A DNA stretch of 55,520 nucleotides, taken from contig PYJA01000098.1 in the NCBI GenBank assembly GCA_003635185.1, forward strand, positions 1-55,520, given 5' to 3'. Below the pieces are notes generated by a model. It was not told where the DNA came from, did no database searches, and saw only the letters and a program-made list of their open reading frames with translations. This stretch comes from Candidatus Poribacteria bacterium. GTDB lineage: Bacteria; Poribacteria; WGA-4E; WGA-3G. The position numbers were made by a program, and so were the translations under genes. The number at the start of each line of letters is the position of its first letter. Positions within the stretch are counted from its first letter, which is position 1. This document shows, one piece after another, positions 43,138-51,738 of the stretch.

Positions 43138-43419
43138 GACATACTACAGACGACTCGGCAGCACCAACACCGCCCGCCGCGCTCATCCGTGATTCTGACA
43201 GAAAAATGGCAAACGTCTCAGGCAAAGCACCTTATCCCAAACTTTGCCCAAATATTTACACACCCCGTCTAAATTTGCGTCCATCCTGATTTTGTCAAAA
43301 ATTTATCTTGCATCTCTTTTTTACATTCATTATACTATTGTAACTAAAGTTGCTACCTATAAGTTTTAGACATGGAAACACCGTCTTTAATGAAAACATG
43401 CTGATAATTAGTCAATATT

Positions 43420-43477
43420 TGTAGCGCAAACTGTCAGTTTGCGCACTTGCAGGCACAATCTAACAGATTGTGCTACA
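43420..43477. repeat. TGTAGC-type double-hairpin element (best-preserved copy)
   Basis: TGTAGC and GCTACA are the ends. GCGCAAACTG pairs with CAGTTTGCGC, and GCACAATCT pairs with AGATTGTGC. This copy shows the full symmetric plan of the family. A related half element follows ssb near 7326-7365. Confidence 0.75.
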
Positions 43478-43595
43478 TAGTGGCAACTTGAGTTATTGTA
43501 AATAATAGTTGATGTTTGCGTAAGTTTTATATGTTTGTTAAAAACGTTCAAACATGATTACTGCATTTTCAAAAAAAAAAAAAACTAAAAGTGAG

Positions 43596-43625
43596 TTGAT
43601 TTTTTAACTGAGTATCTGTTATAAT
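43596..43625 (+). promoter_or_regulatory. possible promoter of the LamG gene pair
   Basis: TTGATT (43596-43601), 18-base spacer, consensus TATAAT (43620-43625). The leader would be about 88 bases. Confidence 0.5.
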
Positions 43626-43719
43626 GTTTTCAACCCGAATAAGTAGGGTAAATTGATAGTTTTATCCCTTATGGAAAGCTGTCGTCAAATCTGCATAATA
43701 AAAAAGGAGAATTCTGGAA

Positions 43720-44487
43720 ATGAAAGTTCATAATATTTTAGGTGTGCTTGTTGTGTTGTTGATATTGAGCATATCAATGTCGGGGTATGCACAAGTACAA
43801 GAAAAAAACCTTGTCGGCTGGTGGCTTTTTAATGATGGAACAGAGGAAACAGGTAATTGGGGGGATATTATCCTCCGAGGTGCCACAATTAAAGATGGGC
43901 AAATGGTTTGCACACGAAACAATTGGGCAAATTCCATTGAATACGATGGACCAGATATCACTGATATAACATTAGCGAGTTGGGTAGCATTAAATGATCT
44001 AGGACATACACACGGTTCCGCCCTTACATTGGATAGAACCGATGTAGATCAGTTTGTTGCGATTGTTTATGCTGAAAGGCAACAAAGACAATGGATGCCT
44101 GGAAGCAGCCATTTTAGGCGTACTGAGGATTTCCCAAACGTAGTGAATGAAGATAAAGAGGGTGAGATGACATTAATAACCATCACATATAGACTTGATG
44201 GTGGTCAATACGAGATTACGGGTTACCGTAATGACAAAAGTATGGGTAGTTTCAAAAAGGGAGATTCAAGAACCTGGACAAGTGCAAACGCTGAAGCGAT
44301 CTGGGGAGCGAGACATTCAGGTGGTGTTGCTAATCGAGTTAGCGAATCTATAACTGCTGATATAGATGAATCTCGTATCTACAATGTAGCCTTGACGCAT
44401 GACGAGGTTAAACAGATGTACAATGGGGATCTGCCAGTAGAACCACGCGGCAAACTTGCAACCCGTTGGGCAAAGATTAAAAGATAG
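43720..44487 (+). CDS. secreted LamG/concanavalin-like lectin protein (paralogue 1)
   Basis: The 255-residue protein has a signal peptide (about 1-24, cleavage near GYAQ). A jelly-roll domain follows, with NLVGWWLFNDGTEETGNWGD at the front and ESRIYNVALTHDEVKQMYNG at the end; G-W-W-x-F-x-x-G and D-E-x-R-I-Y-N-x-A-L are signatures of LamG-type (Laminin_G_3) domains that bind glycans. The C-terminus is PVEPRGKLATRWAKIKR, a motif shared with three other secreted proteins here. It is tandem with a paralogue 96 bp downstream. AAGGAG precedes ATG 43720. Confidence 0.82.
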   Translation: MKVHNILGVLVVLLILSISMSGYAQVQEKNLVGWWLFNDGTEETGNWGDIILRGATIKDGQMVCTRNNWANSIEYDGPDITDITLASWVALNDLGHTHGSALTLDRTDVDQFVAIVYAERQQRQWMPGSSHFRRTEDFPNVVNEDKEGEMTLITITYRLDGGQYEITGYRNDKSMGSFKKGDSRTWTSANAEAIWGARHSGGVANRVSESITADIDESRIYNVALTHDEVKQMYNGDLPVEPRGKLATRWAKIKR

Positions 44488-44513
44488 TAATCTTTAAGAT
44501 AAGTTCAAAATAT

Positions 44514-44559
44514 GTTATAAGGTTTACCTGAGTCTATTCACTTAGGCAAACCTTATAAC
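44514..44559. other. long stem-loop between the LamG genes
   Basis: GTTATAAGGTTTACCTGAGT and ACTTAGGCAAACCTTATAAC (44514-44533 and 44540-44559) can form a 20-bp stem with two mismatches. No T run follows, so it may be a processing or stabilising hairpin, or a weak terminator. Confidence 0.5.
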
Positions 44560-44583
44560 CTAAATTAAAAAGGAGTTGTTCAC

Positions 44584-45348
44584 ATGAGAACAAAACTTTA
44601 CTGTATATGTGCGGTGTTGCTAATGGTTGGCATGCCGATGTCAGTTTTTGCACAAGTGCAAGAAGGCAATCTTATTGGTTGGTGGCGGTTTGATAGTGAA
44701 AAAGAAGAAACAGGGAACTTTGGAGATGTTGTCCTTCATGGTGCCACGATAGAAGATGGACAACTGGTTGTTTCAACCGATAAATGGGCACATTCCCTGG
44801 AATACACAGGGCCCGATATAACCGAACTCACTTTGGTATCATGGGTCAGTTTGGATAGTCTTGCAAGAACAAGGGGTTCAGCACTCACATTAGATGAGGT
44901 GTCAACGGATCAATTTTGCGGAATCGTCTGGGCAGAAAGGGTAGAAAGACAGTGGATGCCCGGGAGCAGCCATTTCCGCCGCACAAATGATTTTCCCAAT
45001 GTAGTCACTGAATCGGAAACAGGTGTATTGCACATGGTCGCAATAACATATAGAAATGACAACGACCAATATGAAATCACCGGCTACCGAAACGGAGAAA
45101 GTATGGGAGGTTTCAGAAGGGGCGACCTCAGAACTTGGGAAGCTGGCGATTCAGAAGCGATTTGGGGTAGACGTCATGTAAATGGACTTAGCGGTCCTGG
45201 CGATCTCAATGCACATATTGAAGAATCTCGGATTTACAACGTTGCTCTCACCGCAGACGAAGTTATGAGTTTGCACATAGGTGGACTCACCCCCGTTGAA
45301 CCGCGTGGTAAACTTGCTACCCAATGGGGCGCACTTAAAGCCAAATAA
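44584..45348 (+). CDS. secreted LamG/concanavalin-like lectin protein (paralogue 2)
   Basis: The 254-residue product has a signal peptide (cleavage near VFAQ), then QVQEGNLIGWWRFDSEKEET and a jelly-roll that aligns along its length with the preceding gene: RQWMPGSSHFRRTNDFPNVV, YEITGYRNGESMGG, and EESRIYNVALTADEV. It ends PVEPRGKLATQWGALKAK. The pair arose by tandem duplication and then diverged. Probably an exported glycan-binding protein; ligand unknown. AAAGGAG precedes ATG 44584. Confidence 0.82.
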   Translation: MRTKLYCICAVLLMVGMPMSVFAQVQEGNLIGWWRFDSEKEETGNFGDVVLHGATIEDGQLVVSTDKWAHSLEYTGPDITELTLVSWVSLDSLARTRGSALTLDEVSTDQFCGIVWAERVERQWMPGSSHFRRTNDFPNVVTESETGVLHMVAITYRNDNDQYEITGYRNGESMGGFRRGDLRTWEAGDSEAIWGRRHVNGLSGPGDLNAHIEESRIYNVALTADEVMSLHIGGLTPVEPRGKLATQWGALKAK

Positions 45349-45361
45349 GTTTTTACTTTTT

Positions 45362-45482
45362 CAGGACTTACGCAGTTTCTCTTAAAGTCCCACTGATAAG
45401 GGGGATTTAAGGGGTTAAGGACCTAAAATAACGACTTTTTAACCCCCTAACCCCCTTATCAAGGGGGAATGCGTAAGTCCTG
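45362..45482. mobile_element. MITE-like element with CAGGACTTACGCA ends
   Basis: Perfect 13-base terminal inverted repeats CAGGACTTACGCA (45362-45374) and TGCGTAAGTCCTG (45470-45482) flank 95 bases. Inside, GATAAGGGGG and GGGGTTAA pair with TTAACCCCC and CCCCCTTATC. There is no coding capacity. The form is that of a miniature inverted-repeat transposable element. Confidence 0.75.
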
Positions 45483-45483
45483 T

Positions 45484-45518
45484 TTTTATAGGCGCGGTTT
45501 CAAACCGTGCCTATAAAA
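45484..45518. other. hairpin between convergent genes
   Basis: TTTTATAGGCGCGGTTT and AAACCGTGCCTATAAAA pair with one mismatch around a single C. It lies between the second LamG gene and the convergent DUF6785-type gene, so it could end transcription from either side, though U runs lie within the stem. Confidence 0.5.
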
Positions 45519-45526
45519 TAGTACAC

Positions 45527-47443
45527 TCAATCGGGTAATATCCTATATCCGCTACTGATCCCTGTAGTCATTCCGACAATTGCCCATAAACCAGCACATA
45601 ACATCTCTCCGATGACTAAACCGAGAAATACCGGACGCGCTTGACGATACGCCTTCAATCCTCCGTATTTCACGATAGCAAATTTCATTCCCCATCCCAA
45701 AAAGATTGAGAACCAGAGTTTGAACGTTGCCCATGAACTTAACATCGTGTATCCAAGCGGATGCAGGGGCCACCAAACAAATGTTTGCCGCATCCACATT
45801 AACCATCCCGTAAAACCACCGCCAAACAGGATAAACCCTGTATTCGTCCAATTGGTGCTTGTTTTTGGACTTGTGAGTAGTCCTTCAAGTTGCCGCATAA
45901 ACCAACCGCCGCCCATATAAGGCGCACCGTGTGCATATCCCACTTTGAGCGCAGAATAGTAGGAGACACCCAGCCCAATCACCATCGCAGCTGCCATTGC
46001 AATGAGCAATTGCCGCCGCTTGACACGCGCCTCGTCTGTTGCTTTCAATCCGTTCATGATGTTTGGCATCATAAATTCGCGCAGGTCAAGCGTTAGGCAC
46101 ACTGGATGCATCATTAACGATGTTAATGTTGAAGGGTGTATTTTTGATGTGCCGAGCGTTGTCAGGAAAAAACTTTGTGGTGAAAATGAAGGGTTGATGA
46201 ACGGAATGCCTCCGTTAATCACCTGCCACGTTAAGACCACATACATTGCAAGCAGGAACAGCACAAATCCAAGCGCGAACAGTATAGACATGCCCATCAG
46301 ATGATTGAAAAAGACCAGGACACAGATACCTCCAATAAGTCCAAAGACTGTAACACTGTATGGCAGCGCCTCATCAGAGGAACTTTTCTGGAACATGTTT
46401 TTGATGTGATGACGTGTTTTCCATAAAGCGATAGCAACAAACACCAGACATGCTCCCGCCTCCTGTGCAGCACTAAACGATTTTCCTGTCCATTGCACAC
46501 CGGGACCGGATGTGAGTTGAAAACCGAGCATTACGCCTACAAGGCATTGTAGTTTGTAAAACAGAAAGAAAAACCAGATACTGAACGAGACTTCTAAGGT
46601 GAGTAGATAACTGAACCCCACCATTGACCAGAAGATAACAACTTGAAGTGGACGCAACGCGCTCCACGGTTTTTCGGTGAGATATTGATTGAGCCAAAAA
46701 TCGCGCGGAATATGTGGAACGGATGGAAAAAACGTATGGAGTCCATTCATCGTATGAAGAAATACTGGGAATGCAACGCCAAACCAAAATACGTTGTTCT
46801 TAAAGAGTGGTCCAAGTCTGCCGCTGCCTTGCACCGCCATCTCAACTGGTAGTTTGACAAGTGGAAATGCACAACGTTCATATTCTACCCACTGTTTTCG
46901 GAGTAAGACTGAGAGGCAGATCATCACAAAATAGACAACAAGGACATACGCACTCCACACAAAAATAGGTGTTATCCAAGCACCCCACGGGATAGTCTCA
47001 CCTGCAAATAGACCCTCGTAGAAGGAGCTAATAGCGGCTTCATCACGTACCACGCGCCAGTGTGGAATGTAATGGTAAAATAGCGACTCCCAATCGTTTT
47101 CTGGGGTAGCATAATATTGGTAGGCAACCATCGGGCTGAGGGCATAGCGCATCATACCCGATGACGGAATACCTGCGGGGGCAAGCATGATACACCAGAT
47201 TGTGATAAGTTCACCAGAGGTAAATGCTGATTTTGGATGTATCTGTTTTAGGCAAACGTTAATTCCCAATACGAACACGGTCAGCACGAAAAATGGACCG
47301 ACAGGAAAGTGTCCACCTGCAAGGAAGATGTTACGGATGACATAATCGTTATAGGGCGCGAGGAGACATTCTATTGTGGCGCACACCAAACCGATGAGGA
47401 CTGCGCGCCAAGATAGGCTTGTCCGTGTTCGTTGTTGAATCAA
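45527..47443 (-). CDS. polytopic membrane protein, DUF6785 family (paralogue 2)
   Basis: This 638-residue protein has about 14 hydrophobic segments and is clearly related along its full length to the product at 37135-39108. Shared positions include ENDWESLFYHYIPHWRVV, RKQWVEYERCAFPLVKLP, FLNQYLTEKPWSAL and FVWWPLHPLGYTMLSSW. The start is probably TTG 47443, since no ATG gives the conserved N-terminal SLSWRAVLIG with a clear ribosome binding site. It follows the protease-TPR gene by 61 bp. Membrane transport is likely; substrate unknown. Confidence 0.75.
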   Translation of the reverse strand: MIQQRTRTSLSWRAVLIGLVCATIECLLAPYNDYVIRNIFLAGGHFPVGPFFVLTVFVLGINVCLKQIHPKSAFTSGELITIWCIMLAPAGIPSSGMMRYALSPMVAYQYYATPENDWESLFYHYIPHWRVVRDEAAISSFYEGLFAGETIPWGAWITPIFVWSAYVLVVYFVMICLSVLLRKQWVEYERCAFPLVKLPVEMAVQGSGRLGPLFKNNVFWFGVAFPVFLHTMNGLHTFFPSVPHIPRDFWLNQYLTEKPWSALRPLQVVIFWSMVGFSYLLTLEVSFSIWFFFLFYKLQCLVGVMLGFQLTSGPGVQWTGKSFSAAQEAGACLVFVAIALWKTRHHIKNMFQKSSSDEALPYSVTVFGLIGGICVLVFFNHLMGMSILFALGFVLFLLAMYVVLTWQVINGGIPFINPSFSPQSFFLTTLGTSKIHPSTLTSLMMHPVCLTLDLREFMMPNIMNGLKATDEARVKRRQLLIAMAAAMVIGLGVSYYSALKVGYAHGAPYMGGGWFMRQLEGLLTSPKTSTNWTNTGFILFGGGFTGWLMWMRQTFVWWPLHPLGYTMLSSWATFKLWFSIFLGWGMKFAIVKYGGLKAYRQARPVFLGLVIGEMLCAGLWAIVGMTTGISSGYRILPD

Positions 47444-47504
47444 TGGACGCTCGCTTTCGTATTAGGACGTTCTAATGTTTCAAGTTGCGATGTTGCTGCT
47501 ATGT

Positions 47505-49739
47505 TCATTTTCCTACATTCGGATCTAATTCCTTTGCCTTATCAAAATCTGTTTTTGCTTCTGCCGTCTGTCCAAGTGCCTCTTTTGCCATTCCTCGCTC
47601 ATAGTAGGCTTTCGCATATCTGGGGTTAACCTGAATTGCTTGATCAAAGTCGTATATCGCAGCTTCAGCACTACCGAGTGCCACCTTTGAAACTCCCCGA
47701 TTATAGTAGGCAAAATTGTTATACAAGTCAAATTGTATCGCTTGATCGGCATCAATTATTGCGGCTTCATAATGTTTTTGAGCTGCCTTTAAATTTCCCG
47801 AAGTAGCTTCAGATTTACCAATAAGATTTTGCACCCAGGCTCTATTGGAATATGCGTAAGCATATTTAGGGTCTAACTGGACAGCCTGAGTGAGATGGCC
47901 GATCGCCGCTTCATATAGTTTTTGTGAGTCCTCCACATTTCCGCGTTCTGTTTTTGATTGTCCAAGTTTTGACTTTGCATATCCCAGATTAGTATAAGCG
48001 TTAGCAGATTTTGAATCCAACTGTGTGGCGTGGATAATATCTTCTATTGCTTCTTCATATAAACCCCATGCGTTTTCAGGACTCTCTCGTGTAGTTTTTA
48101 TGTCTCCGAGTTCAATCTTTGTAATTCCCCTGCCGTTATAGGCATAGGAAAGCTTCGACTCTTTGAAAGTCTCCTCTGGTTGTAGTTTTATGCCTTGACT
48201 CCAGTCTTCAATTGCACCTTCAAAAAAAGTTTTTGCTGTTTCAATATTCCTTTGATCTACTTCAAATTTTCCAAAGAGATATTTTGCATACGCACGACCA
48301 GTATGGGCAGACACAGATTCAGGACTCAAGTTTTTCGCTTTATTACAGTCTTCAATTGCCTCTTGATAATGCTGTCGTGCTTCTTCCACATTTCCCTGAT
48401 CTGCTAAAGATTTACCAAGATTTGATTTTACTGTTGCCCGTTTTAATAGGTAGTACCCAGATTCTGGAGTTCGTTCAATAGCGTAAGTATAGTACTCTAC
48501 CGCATCCTGATACAAACGCTGTGCATTCTCACTGTTTCCTTGCTTAGATTCAAAATCCCCTTGATCTGACTTATATGATCCTTGATTTTGGTAAACTTGT
48601 CCATGTCTGTAGTTTAATTTAATGGCTTTATCATAATCAACTAATGCTCCTTTTCTATCATCAAGTTCAAATTTTGCTTCGCCTCGTAGCGTAAATGCAT
48701 GGGCATTCTTAGGGTTAATTTTGATAGCTTGAGTATAGTCATCAATAGCTGCCTTATACAGCCTCAGTGCTTTCTGTGTATTTCCCAACTTGGCTTCAGA
48801 CATCCCAATGTTGAGCTTTGTAGTTCCGCGCTTCGTATAAGCATAGATAGCCTTAGGGTTTAGCTGAATTGCCTTATCCAAATGAACAACCGCTTCTGCA
48901 AATAATCCTAAATCGAAACTTTTTTGCCCTTGAACAGAGTAAGCATAAGAACGGATTAATTTGCGCTTTTGCCATTCTGCCAAAGGTTCAACAACCTTTG
49001 ATTTTGTGAGTAATTTCTTAAGCGCGTTTGAAGGAATAGCAAGTGAATAACCGAAGTCGTAATGTGAGAAGGTGTGAATACCGATGGCCTCTCCTTTACT
49101 GTTTAGCAAAGGACTCCCACTGCTTCCACCGCCAAGGCTGATTTCTGTCCTGAGCCATTTATCGCTTTTTCGGATGCTATATATCTTTCCCATCTCTACC
49201 TTGTAACTTTTGCCTCGGATGCCCATGAAAGTAGAAGGTAGACGGTATGACGTTATTGTTATTTCCTCATCAATTTCTACATCATTACTATTTCCAATTG
49301 GAAGTAGCGTGCCTTCCGTTGCAACTTTTAAGATAACAAGATCGTTTTTCACGTCATAAGCCATGACACCTTCGACCGGCAAAAACGTCTTTTTCTCAAC
49401 ATCACTTATGATTTGCATAGAGCCTTTTTCACCTATATCTTCTACCTGTCTCACTATGTCAATTTTTACAACAGAAGTAGGTCCGGGTTGTGCAACGACA
49501 TGAATATTAGTTGCAATCAGATTCGGTGCTACGAAAAATCCAGTGCCATATCCTGTGGGATCCGCTGCAGTCTCTATCCGAACTATCGATTCTCGCACTT
49601 TTTCAGGGTCTAACTTTTCTGTAATTGGAATAGGAGTAGGGACTTCTTCATAGAAAAATAACTGAAAAACGCATATTGCAAAAATAATGCATCCCAAGGT
49701 AACTAACAAACCCAATAAGTTTTTTCTATTCTGTGTCAT
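47505..49739 (-). CDS. membrane-anchored trypsin-like serine protease fused to TPR repeats
   Basis: The 744 residues open with a membrane anchor (about 10-29). A trypsin-like domain of the S1C/HtrA type follows (about 45-245), with His 80 in ATNIHVV, Asp 133 in VKNDLVIL and Ser 207 in GGGSSGSPLLN. From about 265 to the end run tetratricopeptide repeats, such as AVVHLDKAIQLNPKAIYAYT and AIYDFDQAIQVNPRYAKAYY; several are separated by a second repeated helix of the kind SEAxxGNxxxAxxxYxxA. No PDZ domain is present; TPRs take its place and may choose substrates. All three catalytic residues are there. GGAAG precedes ATG 49739. Confidence 0.85.
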   Translation of the reverse strand: MTQNRKNLLGLLVTLGCIIFAICVFQLFFYEEVPTPIPITEKLDPEKVRESIVRIETAADPTGYGTGFFVAPNLIATNIHVVAQPGPTSVVKIDIVRQVEDIGEKGSMQIISDVEKKTFLPVEGVMAYDVKNDLVILKVATEGTLLPIGNSNDVEIDEEITITSYRLPSTFMGIRGKSYKVEMGKIYSIRKSDKWLRTEISLGGGSSGSPLLNSKGEAIGIHTFSHYDFGYSLAIPSNALKKLLTKSKVVEPLAEWQKRKLIRSYAYSVQGQKSFDLGLFAEAVVHLDKAIQLNPKAIYAYTKRGTTKLNIGMSEAKLGNTQKALRLYKAAIDDYTQAIKINPKNAHAFTLRGEAKFELDDRKGALVDYDKAIKLNYRHGQVYQNQGSYKSDQGDFESKQGNSENAQRLYQDAVEYYTYAIERTPESGYYLLKRATVKSNLGKSLADQGNVEEARQHYQEAIEDCNKAKNLSPESVSAHTGRAYAKYLFGKFEVDQRNIETAKTFFEGAIEDWSQGIKLQPEETFKESKLSYAYNGRGITKIELGDIKTTRESPENAWGLYEEAIEDIIHATQLDSKSANAYTNLGYAKSKLGQSKTERGNVEDSQKLYEAAIGHLTQAVQLDPKYAYAYSNRAWVQNLIGKSEATSGNLKAAQKHYEAAIIDADQAIQFDLYNNFAYYNRGVSKVALGSAEAAIYDFDQAIQVNPRYAKAYYERGMAKEALGQTAEAKTDFDKAKELDPNVGK

Positions 49740-49928
49740 GAGAGTCTTCCTATATCAATATCCGAAAGTTACGATCTTTTCGAACGCTGATTGTGCTTTA
49801 ATCATACACAAAACATAAGGTTCTGTAAACTGTTTTGCTAATATGACAATGAAATTTGGTTTTCTATTGAAAATTACATGACAAATAATTATAAAGTCAA
49901 GTAAAATAGTAACAGATAAATTCAAGCA

Positions 49929-49954
49929 CACTATCACAATATTGTGTAATAGTG
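49929..49954. promoter_or_regulatory. palindrome upstream of the dioxygenase gene
   Basis: CACAATATTGTG is a perfect 12-base palindrome, flanked by CACTAT on the left and ATAGTG on the right. It lies about 40 bases before the PhyH-HEAT gene start and could be an operator. No regulator is adjacent. Confidence 0.35.
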
Positions 49955-49992
49955 ACAAAATCGCCTAATCTTGATACAGAAACGGAGATTTG

Positions 49993-51501
49993 ATGATGCA
50001 AACCCATTCTAATTTATTCAGCGATGAACAGATGCGTGATTTTATTGCCAACGGTTATGTTACAGTGAAAACGAGTTTGCCGCGCAGTGTTCACGAGACG
50101 ATTTATCGTAAAACGCAGGAATACACCGAAAAAGAGGGGAACTTAGGGAATAATATCTTGCCGCGAGTTCCAGAGTTGCAAGCAGTGTTTGAGGATCCCG
50201 CCGTTCGCGGTGCATTTACCAGTATTTTAGGGCAGAACTATGTGATGCATTCACATCGGCATCCGCATCGGAACGCACCACACAGTGGCGGACAAGGGTT
50301 TCACAAGGATAGCTACTGGGGGCATCAGAAAGTTCGGCATCACCTTCCCCGCTGGGCAATGGCGTTCTACTATCCGCAGGATACGCCCGTTGAAATTGGC
50401 CCTTCAGCAATCTTATCGGGAACGCAATACTACAGCAACAGGATTACTGATAACAACGATGGTGAAGTAGCACTCAGTGGTGAAGCGGGGACGGTGTCAA
50501 TTATCCACTTTGATTTATGGCACCGTGCAATGGCAAACCAGACCGATAAGACTCGCTACATGATGAAGTTTCAGTTTATCCGATTGGATGAACCACAGCA
50601 ACCGGAATGGAACGCGGAAAATCCGACGTGGGTCACTGATGGACTTGACGAGAATGGTAACCCTGCTGCTAAAAAGCATGAAACTACATGGCGACACGTT
50701 TGGCGTTGGATGATTGGGGATTCTAACGGACATGCAGCCCAGCATGTTAACGGCAATTTGGCGCAACATATTGAAGCATTGAGGGATGAGGATCCGTCTG
50801 TACGTTCAGATGCTGCCGATGAATTGGGGTTATTAGGCGAATCCGCAGCAGACACTATCCCGATGTTAAGTGAAACCTTACGGGATAACTATGAGCCTGC
50901 CCGTCTGAACGCTGCTTATGCCTTAGGTGCTATTGGTGAACCTGCTGTGTCGGCATTGATTGAAAAACTATCTGATGAAAATGGATCCACGCGACGGATG
51001 GCGGCGTATGGGTTGGCAGTGGTCGGGGCCCCTGCTGTGTCAGCACTTTGCGAAGCGTTGGAACATGAAAGTGATGCAGTACGAGTTGAAGCATCTTACG
51101 CTTTAGCACAAATCGGAAGCGCAGCTGAACCAGCCGTCTCTGCTTTAATGGAACGCTCCGAAGATAGCAACGTTGAGGTTCGTCGATATATACCTGAAGC
51201 ATTTGGTGCAATTGGAGCATCGGCAGCACCTGCGGTGCCAACGTTAATTGATAGATTAGCAAACGATGATGATGTACAAGTCCGTTTTGAGTCAGCATTG
51301 GCGTTAGCACAGATTGGTCCTGCTTCCAGCGATGCGATTCCCGTTTTAAAGGATTCGCTTTCGGATAAAAATCGGTACGTGCGGGACAATTCTGTCCATG
51401 CACTGAAACGGATCGACACGCCAGAAGCAGAATCAGCACTTTTTGATTATCTGTTGATGGCACGGTGGTGCCCTATTACGAACCGTGAAAGCACATTTTA
51501 A
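49993..51501 (+). CDS. phytanoyl-CoA dioxygenase family protein fused to HEAT repeats
   Basis: The N-terminal 230 residues are a PhyH-type Fe(II)/2-oxoglutarate dioxygenase. The metal ligands are H-x-D in GFHKDSYW (about 104-106) and the later His in DLWHRAMANQ, with Arg in DKTRYMMKF for 2-oxoglutarate. From about 255 to 490 there are at least seven HEAT/PBS-lyase-type repeats of about 31-37 residues (ALRDEDPSVRSDAADELGLL, ALEHESDAVRVEASYALAQI). The fusion suggests a hydroxylase with a built-in protein- or ligand-docking arm. ATG 49993 has GGAG five bases upstream; TTG 49990 adjoins it. The substrate is unknown. Confidence 0.88.
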   Translation: MMQTHSNLFSDEQMRDFIANGYVTVKTSLPRSVHETIYRKTQEYTEKEGNLGNNILPRVPELQAVFEDPAVRGAFTSILGQNYVMHSHRHPHRNAPHSGGQGFHKDSYWGHQKVRHHLPRWAMAFYYPQDTPVEIGPSAILSGTQYYSNRITDNNDGEVALSGEAGTVSIIHFDLWHRAMANQTDKTRYMMKFQFIRLDEPQQPEWNAENPTWVTDGLDENGNPAAKKHETTWRHVWRWMIGDSNGHAAQHVNGNLAQHIEALRDEDPSVRSDAADELGLLGESAADTIPMLSETLRDNYEPARLNAAYALGAIGEPAVSALIEKLSDENGSTRRMAAYGLAVVGAPAVSALCEALEHESDAVRVEASYALAQIGSAAEPAVSALMERSEDSNVEVRRYIPEAFGAIGASAAPAVPTLIDRLANDDDVQVRFESALALAQIGPASSDAIPVLKDSLSDKNRYVRDNSVHALKRIDTPEAESALFDYLLMARWCPITNRESTF

Positions 51502-51516
51502 AGTAGAGGGTTTATG

Positions 51517-51559
51517 CACATATTGTAGGCACGTTTACAAAACGCGCCTACAATATGTG
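51517..51559. other. hairpin after the dioxygenase gene
   Basis: CACATATTGTAGGCACGTTT and AAACGCGCCTACAATATGTG pair over 20 bases with one mismatch, starting 16 bases after the stop codon. No T run follows. The core GTAGGC/GCCTAC recurs in other hairpins of the window. Confidence 0.55.
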
Positions 51560-51640
51560 ATATCTTATACCATTTCTCAAAAATAACCTTCTTTTAAAGT
51601 AGTAGCCCGTTTGTAGTCGCGCAATTCATTGCCAAATCAA

Positions 51641-51667
51641 CGCCAAATGCGCTTTTGGCATTTGGCG
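51641..51667. other. second hairpin before the 18-residue-repeat gene
   Basis: CGCCAAATGC and GCATTTGGCG form a perfect 10-bp stem with a seven-base loop. It may end readthrough from the dioxygenase gene or belong to a palindromic element. Confidence 0.45.
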
Positions 51668-51738
51668 CCTCTTACATTTCTTTTTAAAAGAGAAATAATT
51701 TATAGAATTGGTATTATTCCACTTTAGGAGGAAATAGC

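Larger units (their letters stand above)
42728..43719. other. repeat-rich intergenic kilobase
   Basis: No convincing gene is present. The region holds three copies of a GAATCGCGGATT repeat, two TGTAGC-type elements, an A run of 14 at 43571-43584 and a promoter at 43596-43625, listed separately. An open frame at 43024-43272 is built on repeat sequence and has no family features. Confidence 0.6.

Noticed and set aside
43024..43272. Plus-strand open frame in the repeat-rich intergenic kilobase
   Set aside because: It is made of TGTAGC and GAATCGCGGATT repeats, lacks a ribosome binding site and shows no protein family features.
45484..45518. Hairpin as a classical intrinsic terminator
   Set aside because: U/A bases are part of the stem itself and no separate T run follows on either strand; kept only as an unclassified hairpin.
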